DNA of 64,000 bases from positions 1 to 64,000 of the forward strand of contig JANYHK010000074.1 in the NCBI GenBank assembly GCA_025359105.1, in the 5' to 3' direction. The stretch's first letter is position 1. The number at the start of each line of letters is the position of its first letter. Source of the DNA: Myxococcales bacterium (GTDB taxonomy: Bacteria > Myxococcota_A > Polyangia > Polyangiales > Polyangiaceae). The notes beneath the pieces were generated by a model. It was not told the origin of the DNA. It saw only the letters and a list, made by a program, of their open reading frames with translations, and did not search any database. Of the stretch, positions 38,552 to 45,854 are shown piece after piece. Position numbers and translations under genes: made by a program.

Positions 38552-40498
38552 TCAGGCATTAACACCGATCAGCCGGACTTCTGCAAACGTTCCGCGCGAG
38601 GCGGCGGAAAGACAAATTGGCAAACGGATCGCTGCGTCGGCCAGGGGCGCAAGCGCGGCGTGGCCGAGGGGGGACGCCACGGCCGGGTCCGCTCGGAGGG
38701 ACGGAGAAGCAGGACCGAGGGTGCTCGACGCGCTCTCCACCCGGGCGAAGGCGCCCCGCGGGTCGGCGGTCACGAGCGTCGCTACGGCGCCGGTGGCCAG
38801 CCCTTGCGCCGCGACGCCCATGCGCGCCGCCGCGGGGCCGATGTCGTCGAGCGCGACGACGACGATGCGCTCGGCGTCACCCGCGGCGACGAGGGTGCAC
38901 GCTGCCGCCAGCGCCTCGAGCGCACCGTGCGGACCACCCCCCGTCGCGAAGGCAGGCCCGGTGAGGCCGAAGGCGACCGCGCACTCGCCGCACACGGCGT
39001 TCGGCGAGGTGTACGGGAAGCGCCGCGGCTCGGCCGCGCGTGCCCCGTGGGCGCGGATGTTCGCGTCGAACAGCGCGTTCGTCTCGAGCGTCGCCAGGGC
39101 GTGACCGGCGACGATGCCGGCGCCGGCGAGCGAGCCGACGCGCGCCTCCAGAGAAGCGATGGCGGTGAGCGCGAGCCGAACCAGCGCGTCGGCGCGCGCG
39201 AGCATCGCGGGTGCGAAGCGCCTGGCCAGCTCGGGGTCTGGCGATTCGGCGCGCACCGCGCGCGTCACGAAGACGGGGCGAACTGCCCGAGATTCCCGGG
39301 CGGGGGGCGCACGCGTGAGCAGGAGCGCCGCGTTGGCGCCGCCGAACGCACTGGACAGCTTGAGCGCCACGGCGAGCGGCGCAGCGGCGGCGACGGCCAG
39401 GAGGCGCGCGGGGGCGCCGGCGTCGAGCTCCCCTTCCCCGGCCGCCGCAGGGATCACACCGCGCGAGAGGGCGTCGATCGCCGCGAGCGACTCCAGCGCA
39501 CCGGCAGCGCCGAGCGTGTGTCCGAGCTCCGCCTTGAGCGGCGCGATCGGCACGTGCGCCGCGGCCACCGGGCCGAGCACGGACGCGAGCGCGCGCGCCT
39601 CGGCGGCGTCGTTGTACGGCGTGGCCGTCCCGTGTGGGCTGACGAGCTCGATTGCGGAAGCATCGAGCTGGGCGTCGGCGAGGGCAGCGCGCGCCGCGCG
39701 GGCGAGGCCGGCGCCGGTGCGATCGGGCGCGGTCACATGCGTCGCGTCGCACGAGGCGCCGAATCCGACCACGTACCCGCGCGCGCGACCGAGGCCGGCG
39801 GGCGACGTGAGCGCGAGAACTGCGGCTCCTTCGCCGAGCGCGAGGCCGTCCCGCCCGGCGCGGAACGGGCGCGGCGGCGGCCGGGCGGTGGTAGCGCGGA
39901 GGGCCTCGAAACCGGCGGCGACGAAGACGCTCACCGCGTCGAAGCCTCCCGCCAGGACGAGATCGCACGCGCCGGCCTCGAGCCACCGGAGCCCGAGCCC
40001 GATCGCGAGCGTGCTCGAGGCGCACGCGCCGAGCACGAGCGCGGACGGCGAGACCGTGAGGCCCGCGCGTGCGAGCGCGGCGGCGAGCGGACCGTAGTAC
40101 GTGGCTGCCTCCGGATCGGCGTGGCCCCCGGCGAAGAGCCGCTCGGCGGTGCGCATTCCGCCACTCGACGTTCCCATCGCGAGGCCGACACGGAGGCGCC
40201 GCCAGCCAGGGACCTCGGCGTCGAGCGCCCGCATGCAACCGTCGAGCGCCCGCAGGAGGAGCCGCGTCGCTCGGTCCTCGGCCGCCGCCTCGATCCCCGC
40301 CTCGCCAGCGTCTCTCGTCGCATCGACGCGCGCGCGCGCCGCAAATGGGCGCGCGAGGCCGGCGGCCGCAAGCTCGGGATCGCGCGTGATCACGCTGGTG
40401 GCGGCCACACCGATCGTTCCCGCGCTCGCCGCGTCGTTTCCCTCACCGCGCGCCGAGACGGCCCCCCACGCCACCACCGCCGCACCCGCGCTCGTCAC
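38552..40498 (-). CDS. Ketosynthase with second degenerate ketosynthase-like domain
   Basis: A 648-residue protein. Residues 1-400 are a beta-ketoacyl synthase with the complete triad: Cys159 in GACASSTLA, His289 in SPHGTATPYND and His327 in ELGHTLGAAG, plus Lys322. Residues about 415-648 resemble the front half of another ketosynthase (FPYTSPNAVCGECAVAFGL, then GGGPHGALEAL where the active-site Cys should be), so this half is probably inactive and structural, like a chain-length factor. The GTG start at 40498 overlaps the stop of the preceding lipoprotein gene (GTGA), proving tight coupling. Confidence 0.88.
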   Translation of the reverse strand: MTSAGAAVVAWGAVSARGEGNDAASAGTIGVAATSVITRDPELAAAGLARPFAARARVDATRDAGEAGIEAAAEDRATRLLLRALDGCMRALDAEVPGWRRLRVGLAMGTSSGGMRTAERLFAGGHADPEAATYYGPLAAALARAGLTVSPSALVLGACASSTLAIGLGLRWLEAGACDLVLAGGFDAVSVFVAAGFEALRATTARPPPRPFRAGRDGLALGEGAAVLALTSPAGLGRARGYVVGFGASCDATHVTAPDRTGAGLARAARAALADAQLDASAIELVSPHGTATPYNDAAEARALASVLGPVAAAHVPIAPLKAELGHTLGAAGALESLAAIDALSRGVIPAAAGEGELDAGAPARLLAVAAAAPLAVALKLSSAFGGANAALLLTRAPPARESRAVRPVFVTRAVRAESPDPELARRFAPAMLARADALVRLALTAIASLEARVGSLAGAGIVAGHALATLETNALFDANIRAHGARAAEPRRFPYTSPNAVCGECAVAFGLTGPAFATGGGPHGALEALAAACTLVAAGDAERIVVVALDDIGPAAARMGVAAQGLATGAVATLVTADPRGAFARVESASSTLGPASPSLRADPAVASPLGHAALAPLADAAIRLPICLSAASRGTFAEVRLIGVNA

Positions 40499-41232
40499 AG
40501 TGCGACACCGGGATCGTCGGGGTCCAGGAACGCCGCCGGATCCGGCTCCTCCGGCGACACCGCCTCCACGAGAACCTCGACCTCCAGACCCGTTGCATCT
40601 TGCACGTACTTCGCGCGGTCGCCGGCGTGAGGCGTCAAGCCGCGCCCGAGCCACTCGAGCCCCTCTTGCTCGCCGTCCTCCCGACGGCGTGCCACGACGC
40701 GCTCCTTTCCGCGCTCGCGGGACTCCTTCAGCGTGATCGTCCCCTCCCCCGCGCGCAGCACGAACGTGCGGCCGCCGCCTGCCGTGGACGCGGTGAGGAG
40801 GCGCCCCTCGAGCGGCTGGAGAAACCACCAGCGGAAGAACCCGATGGGCAGCCCGTGGGCGGCGGCGGGATCGGTGCCGCCCTTTCGCTTGAAGTCGGCC
40901 GCCGGCACGTTGAAGCTCCACCGATCTCGCGTGAGCCACATGTCGAGCGCGGTGCCGCCGCCGGGCCCCAGGAGGACGAGGCGCGCGGCGAGGTGCGGCT
41001 GGACGGCGAGCGCCCCGCGCGACTCGATCGCCCGTCCGGTCCACGGCTCGCGCATGGCGACGCGGAGCTGGACGGCGTAGGGGCGAGGGCTCTCCGTCCC
41101 GCGCAGCCACGCGAGACGCTCGCGCGCGCGCGACCACTCCGCCTGCGAGAGGGGGCGCGCGGGGCGAGGCGACGCGCACGCGGTAGCTCCGAGGGCGGCG
41201 ACTGCGGTAACGGTGAGAAGCGCGCGTTTCAC
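40495..41232 (-). CDS. LolA/LolB-like lipoprotein
   Basis: A 245-residue protein starting at GTG 41232. The lipobox ends at Cys19 (LGATAC). The mature part is beta-rich with a layout like LolA/LolB-type lipoprotein carriers (YAVQLRVAMREPWTGRAIESRGALA, ARLVLLGPGGGTALDMWLT, DRWSFNVP), though I cannot confirm the family without a search. Aryl polyene clusters also carry a LolA-like gene next to their ketosynthases. Its start and stop both overlap ketosynthase genes by four bases (GTGA). Confidence 0.75.
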   Translation of the reverse strand: MKRALLTVTAVAALGATACASPRPARPLSQAEWSRARERLAWLRGTESPRPYAVQLRVAMREPWTGRAIESRGALAVQPHLAARLVLLGPGGGTALDMWLTRDRWSFNVPAADFKRKGGTDPAAAHGLPIGFFRWWFLQPLEGRLLTASTAGGGRTFVLRAGEGTITLKESRERGKERVVARRREDGEQEGLEWLGRGLTPHAGDRAKYVQDATGLEVEVLVEAVSPEEPDPAAFLDPDDPGVAL

Positions 41233-43391
41233 GGTCGAACCAGGACCAGAGCGTACGCTCGCTGGGCGTCGGCGCACAGGACGAGGACATCGTCGACCTG
41301 GCCGCCGGCGACGAGCTCCACCCCGACGCACGCGGAGATCGCGCCGAGCGCCTCGTGATCGCCGGCCGCGGGTCCGACGGCCACGCGCGGCACCCCCTCC
41401 CACCCGGTCCCGAGGAGAGCAGCCGCGAGACGCGCGTCCACGTACGCCGCGACCACGCGCGCACGCGACGGATCGCGGGGCGCCGGCACGGTGACGCTTT
41501 CGCCGCGGGCGGTCGCGTGCGCGGCGACGCGGGCGAGGATGGTCGTGCCGCAGGCGCGCGCGGTCTCTTCGTCCTCGAGGACGAGCACGCCCGCACCTTC
41601 GCTGCGCGCCGCCGTCGCCCCGCCGCCGGCGAACAGCGCGACGAGCACGCGCTCGACGATGTCGCTCGCCTCTTCGACCGCCCCGGCGACGATCTGGTCG
41701 GCCAGGCCCGCCTGCACGAGCTCGAGCCCCTGCGCGATCGCCGCCTCGCCGCTCGCCGCGAGGTCCGCCACCGCGAGCGCGGGGCCTCGCTGCTCGAGGT
41801 AAATCGATGCGTGCCCGACCGTCGCGCTCGGCACCAGGTTGGGAAACTCCGCTGGGCTCACCAGGCGCGGCCCCTTCTGGAAGAGGCGATGCATGAAGGC
41901 GCTCGACCCGTCGACGCTACCGAACGCGCTCCCCAGCACCACGCCGGTGCGCGCGCGCGGCAGTGCCGGCGCGCGGCTCGCGGTTCGGAGGGCGCGCGCC
42001 GCGAGCGCTGTGGCCACGCGCGACGCGCGGCTGAGGCGCCGCGCTCGCGCCAGATCGAGCTCACCGTCCGGCAGCTCCGGCATGCGCGCAGCGGGCAGCG
42101 TGGCGCCGAGGCGCGCGCTCCCCGTCACGACGACCGCCCGCGCGTTCGTCTCGCGGGGCGGCGGCGCGTGGCCGGGAGCGGTGAGGACGAGCACCGCGTC
42201 CATGCCGCCGAACCCGAACGAGCTCGACACCGCCACGCGCACCTCGTGCGGCTCACCGCGCCCGAGCACATGGCGAAGGGCGCACTCGGCGTCCGGCGTC
42301 TCGAGCCCGCCAGTCGGCGGCACGATCCCGCGCGCGATCGCGAGCGACGCGACGATCGCCTCGATCGCGCCCGCCGCGCCGAGCGTGTGCCCGAGCTGCC
42401 CCTTGCTGCTGGAGACGAGGACGCCCGGAAGACCGTCACCGAGCGCCGCCCGGAGGGCCCGCGCCTCCATCGGATCGTTCAGCGGCGTCCCCGTCCCGTG
42501 CGCGTTCACGTAGCCCACGTCGGCCGCACGGAGCCCCGCGCGGGCGAGCGCTTCGTCGAGGAGGCGGGCGGGGACGGCCCCGGTCGGCTCCGGGTTGGTG
42601 ACGTGGTAGGCCTCGCTGCCCATCGCCCAGCCCGCGAGGTCGGCGATCGGCAACGCGCCGCGGGCGCGCGCGTGCTCGTCGTTCTCGAGGACGACGAAGC
42701 CCGCCCCCTCGCCGAGCGACAGCCCGCGCCGGCGCGCATCGAACGGACGACACGGTTCGGGATCGAGCGCACCCAGCGCGTTGAATCCGCTCCAAGTGAG
42801 ACGGCAGAGAGCGTCGCTCGCCCCCGCGAGCACGAGGTCGACGAGCCCGAGCGCAAGCCACGTGGCGCCGACGATGAGCGCGTTCGCGCCTCCCGAGCAC
42901 GCCGACGACAGCGTGCGGACACGCGCGAAGGGGCCGAGCTCGCGCTCCAGGCGATCGCCGGTGGCGGTGAGCGGGTGCGAGAGCATCCGCGACAGCACCT
43001 CGCGCGCGCCGGGCTCCGCGTGGAAGCGCGCGAGAAGATCCTCCGTCTCGAACATGCCGCCCACGGTCCCGCCGACGACGAGCCCCGCCCGCATCTCTCG
43101 CCCGGGTCGCGCGCGCCGGGCGTTCAGGTCGAGCCCTGCGTCACGCGCGGCCTCGCGCGCGGCGGTGAGCGCCATCGCGGTAGTCCGCGACCACGACGGC
43201 TCGCCGACCCCGTCCTCCGCGAGGGCCCCGCGCACCTGCCCTCCCACGCGCGAGCGGTAGCCCTCGGTGTCGAAGAGCGTCACCTCCGCCAGCCCGCGCT
43301 CGCCTCGGACGAGGCGCTCCCACGTCTCTCCGACGCTCGTGCCGAGCGCGGTCACGAGCCCCATCCCCGTCACGACGATGCGCGCGGTCAC
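41229..43391 (-). CDS. Tandem ketosynthase: active KS fused to degenerate KS
   Basis: A 720-residue protein. Residues 1-405 are a FabF-type ketosynthase with Cys165 (SSACSGG), His298 (NAHGTGTPLND), Lys330 and His335 (GQLGHTLGAAG). Residues about 415-720 repeat the fold in shorter form (TGVVLGSAFGSVDG, VPSATVGHASIYLEQRGPALA), but the Cys is replaced (VADLAASGEA). This gives one protein with a catalytic and a silent half, as in the KS/chain-length-factor pairs of type II polyketide systems, here fused. Its ATG overlaps the ACP stop (ATGA). Confidence 0.9.
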   Translation of the reverse strand: MTARIVVTGMGLVTALGTSVGETWERLVRGERGLAEVTLFDTEGYRSRVGGQVRGALAEDGVGEPSWSRTTAMALTAAREAARDAGLDLNARRARPGREMRAGLVVGGTVGGMFETEDLLARFHAEPGAREVLSRMLSHPLTATGDRLERELGPFARVRTLSSACSGGANALIVGATWLALGLVDLVLAGASDALCRLTWSGFNALGALDPEPCRPFDARRRGLSLGEGAGFVVLENDEHARARGALPIADLAGWAMGSEAYHVTNPEPTGAVPARLLDEALARAGLRAADVGYVNAHGTGTPLNDPMEARALRAALGDGLPGVLVSSSKGQLGHTLGAAGAIEAIVASLAIARGIVPPTGGLETPDAECALRHVLGRGEPHEVRVAVSSSFGFGGMDAVLVLTAPGHAPPPRETNARAVVVTGSARLGATLPAARMPELPDGELDLARARRLSRASRVATALAARALRTASRAPALPRARTGVVLGSAFGSVDGSSAFMHRLFQKGPRLVSPAEFPNLVPSATVGHASIYLEQRGPALAVADLAASGEAAIAQGLELVQAGLADQIVAGAVEEASDIVERVLVALFAGGGATAARSEGAGVLVLEDEETARACGTTILARVAAHATARGESVTVPAPRDPSRARVVAAYVDARLAAALLGTGWEGVPRVAVGPAAGDHEALGAISACVGVELVAGGQVDDVLVLCADAQRAYALVLVRP

Positions 43392-43660
43392 TTCCCGACC
43401 GTCCGAGCCCCCCGCGCGTGCTCGACGAAGTCGGCGAGAGCGGCGACCGAGCGGAACACCGACCGCGCCTCCTCCCCCTCCGGCACCCGGACCCCGAAGC
43501 GCTCCTCGAGGCTCATCGCGAGCTCGAGCGCATCGAGCGAATCGAGGCCCAGGCCTCCCTCGCCGAAGAGGGGCGCATCGTCGCCAATCGAGCTCGGATC
43601 AAGCCCCGCGAGGTTCAGCTCGGAGACGATGAGCGCTTTGATCTCGCTCCTAAGGTCCAT
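43388..43660 (-). CDS. Acyl carrier protein
   Basis: A 90-residue ACP with the phosphopantetheine attachment serine Ser41 in GLDSLDALEL. The acidic helix II (DALELAMSLEERFG) suits partner binding. It is translationally coupled (ATGA) to the tandem ketosynthase, so it is almost certainly the dedicated carrier of this operon, not the housekeeping AcpP, which normally lies next to fabF and fabG. Confidence 0.95.
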   Translation of the reverse strand: MDLRSEIKALIVSELNLAGLDPSSIGDDAPLFGEGGLGLDSLDALELAMSLEERFGVRVPEGEEARSVFRSVAALADFVEHARGARTVGK

Positions 43661-43724
43661 CTAAGGGTCGGTGGAGTAGCACAGATCGCGGGCCCTACGC
43701 GCGTGCACCTCTCTCGAGGCCCGT

Positions 43725-43928
43725 TCAGGTCGCGACATGCTCCCACGGCTGGAAGACGATCTGTTCCTTGTGGCGCGGCTCCGGCTTCGGGCTGTCCGCC
43801 GCCGGCGGGGTAGCGATCGATCCTGCCTTCGGAGGGGAGAGCTCTTGGCTGAGCAGCAGGGCACCCACCAGGGCGAGGAGCCACGGCGCGACCGCCAGAA
43901 TCGAACCCGCGAGACGCGCAAGCCCCAT
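43725..43928 (-). CDS. Small single-helix membrane protein
   Basis: A 67-residue protein with one membrane helix (about residues 7-27, AGSILAVAPWLLALVGALLL) and a Pro/Lys-rich tail ending in QIVFQPWEHVAT. GAAGAG abuts the ATG. It lies 64 bases before the acyl carrier protein on the same strand and may be the first gene of that operon. It is too short for family assignment. Confidence 0.55.
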   Translation of the reverse strand: MGLARLAGSILAVAPWLLALVGALLLSQELSPPKAGSIATPPAADSPKPEPRHKEQIVFQPWEHVAT

Positions 43929-44043
43929 CTCTTCAAGTCTAGGTCGGAACGGCGGCTATGCCATTCCAAACGCGCGAGTCTATAGGTATAGCTCGCACAC
44001 ACACTCCACGCGGCGCGCGCCGAGCTTTCGAGGGAAAAACGCC

Positions 44044-44838
44044 ATGGGAACGCTCGTCAACTACTCCACGGAGAAGGGGGTCGCCCTCCTCACGCTGAAC
44101 GACCCTCCCGTCAACGCGTACACGTACGAGATGTTCAAGGAGCTCGACGCGTGCATCCTCGAGGCGCGCTTCGACAACGACGTCCACGTCATCATCGTGA
44201 GCGGTCACGGCGACAAGTATTTCTGCGCCGGCGCGAACATCAACATGCTGAAGGAAGCGGACAGCACCTTCAAATACTACTTCTGCCTCCACGCCAACGA
44301 GACGCTGCTGCGCTTCGAGGCCACGCCAAAGCTGTGCATCGCCGCCATCAACGGCCACTGCGTCGGCGGCGGGCTCGAGGTCGCGCTCGCCTGCGATCTC
44401 CGCGTCGCGCGCGCAGGCACCTACCACCTGGGCCTCCCCGAGGTGACCCTCGGCGTACTCCCCGGCACCGGCGGCACGCAGCGCCTCACGCGGCTCGTCG
44501 GGAAGGGTCTGGCGATGGAGATGATGGTCGAGGGGCAGACGGTCAGCGTCGAGCGCGCGCACGACATCGGCCTCGTGAACAAGATCTTCACGGAAGGGAC
44601 GCACGACGGCTTCATGCGCAAGGTCATCGACTACGCGCACGAGTTCACGCCGCCGCATCGCGCGGCCGCCGCCGTGGGCCGCATCAAGCGCGCGACGCAG
44701 GCCGCCGGCGAGATGCCGCTCGAGCAGGGCCTCGCCCTCGAGCGCGAGCTCCAGGCCGAGCTGTTCGCGTCGAGCGACGCCAAGGAGGGCCTCGCCGCCT
44801 TCACGACGAAGCGAAAGCCCATTTTCCACGGGCGCTGA
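44044..44838 (+). CDS. Enoyl-CoA hydratase/isomerase family protein
   Basis: A 264-residue crotonase-fold enzyme. The oxyanion-hole segment is FCAGANINML. Both catalytic Glu positions are present: one in GGGLEVALACD, the other in LPEVTLGVLPGTGG. It should add water to, or isomerise, an enoyl-CoA in fatty-acid breakdown or a related path. The ATG at 44044 is preferred over an upstream in-frame start because the family begins here. It is divergent from the ketosynthase operon. It acts on CoA esters, so it is not an obvious partner for the ACP-bound chain. Confidence 0.93.
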   Translation: MGTLVNYSTEKGVALLTLNDPPVNAYTYEMFKELDACILEARFDNDVHVIIVSGHGDKYFCAGANINMLKEADSTFKYYFCLHANETLLRFEATPKLCIAAINGHCVGGGLEVALACDLRVARAGTYHLGLPEVTLGVLPGTGGTQRLTRLVGKGLAMEMMVEGQTVSVERAHDIGLVNKIFTEGTHDGFMRKVIDYAHEFTPPHRAAAAVGRIKRATQAAGEMPLEQGLALERELQAELFASSDAKEGLAAFTTKRKPIFHGR

Positions 44839-44867
44839 GCGACCCAGATCCAGAAGGAGGCACGCCG

Positions 44868-45707
44868 TCAGGGAACGGTCGCGTTCCAGTCCTTCGAGGC
44901 GATGTGGATTGGGCCCGTGAGGGCGTACTTGCCGGCCTTCGCGATCTCGGAGAGCACGTCGACCCGACCCACCGACTCCGCCCAGACCGCGCGCGTGCTC
45001 GGATCCGACGCGTGGGCGAGGTCGGCGCGGCGCACCTTCAGGAGCGCCGCCAGCCACGTCTTCTCGTCGACGCCCGTGGCCGGCGTTCCCTTCGCGAGAG
45101 CGCGCGCGGCCGCGAGCAGCGCGGGCAGGCCGTCGGGATCGTCGCCGTCACCGTGCTGGATGATCGTGTCGTAGAGGACCGCGCGCGACAGCGGCAGCAT
45201 CGCGCCGACCGCGTCACCGTGCTTCATCGCGGGCGCGAAGTAGGTGTGGTCCACTTCCGCGTCTTGAACCGAGCCGAAGCGTGGGTCCGCTGCCGCAGCG
45301 CGCCAGGCGTCAGGCAGGCCGTCGAGGCCCGCGATGGATCCGTCTTCGTGCTTGGCGAGCACCTCGAGGCGGGGGAGGAAGCGCGCGAGCGCTGAATGGG
45401 GCGCCACCTTCGTGTACGCCTTGACCACGGCGAGCATGTCGCCGGTGGCGCTCGTGAAGCCGGCGCGGCCCGCCGTGTAGCCGCGGCCGTCGCCCAGCGC
45501 TTCGATGTAGTCGTACTGGACCACGAGCGTGCCGTTCTCGAAGAGGCTCGTCAGCGCTTCGGCGCGGCGCTTCTTGGCGCCCGCGAGCCAGCCGGGATGG
45601 GCCGCCGCTTCGGCGGTCGCGGCCTCGTCGTCCTGCGGTGGCGCGTCGACCGCGGCGCCGCCGCAGGCCCCGAGCGTCACGAGAAAAAGGAGGGCGGGCG
45701 CGCGCAT
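44868..45707 (-). CDS. GH46 chitosanase lipoprotein
   Basis: A 279-residue protein (ATG 45707; a GTG three codons upstream is the alternative). The lipobox ends in TLGAC. The GH46 fingerprint is clear: LFENGTLVVQYDYIEALGDGRGYTAG, with the predicted acid Glu57 and base Asp73 (numbered from this ATG), and TSATGDMLAVV just after. GH46 enzymes cut chitosan (beta-1,4-glucosamine) endo-fashion with inversion. Most known members are secreted soluble enzymes; this one appears to be anchored to the envelope. The family is usually about 240-280 residues, as here. Confidence 0.88.
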   Translation of the reverse strand: MRAPALLFLVTLGACGGAAVDAPPQDDEAATAEAAAHPGWLAGAKKRRAEALTSLFENGTLVVQYDYIEALGDGRGYTAGRAGFTSATGDMLAVVKAYTKVAPHSALARFLPRLEVLAKHEDGSIAGLDGLPDAWRAAAADPRFGSVQDAEVDHTYFAPAMKHGDAVGAMLPLSRAVLYDTIIQHGDGDDPDGLPALLAAARALAKGTPATGVDEKTWLAALLKVRRADLAHASDPSTRAVWAESVGRVDVLSEIAKAGKYALTGPIHIASKDWNATVP

Positions 45708-45854
45708 CACAAACACACCGAACGCATACTGTGTGCCGATGTAAGTGTTGTTTGATTACGCATAGTTGGCCTAAATTCGACGCTTTGGGCCACCGCGGAG
45801 GGCGGATCGCACGTCCCCCCCTGCCGCGCCCCGTCAGGCCAGCGACTCCCCCGC

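Noticed and set aside
38552-41596. A 1014-codon fusion of KS2 with upstream sequence
   Set aside because: The upstream part is out-of-frame LolA/LolB-like and KS1 sequence. The GTG at 40498 with a GTGA overlap is the credible start.
43929-44043. TATAGGTATAG as a -10 element for the enoyl-CoA hydratase gene
   Set aside because: No acceptable -35 hexamer at 16-18 bases; kept only as a weak possibility.
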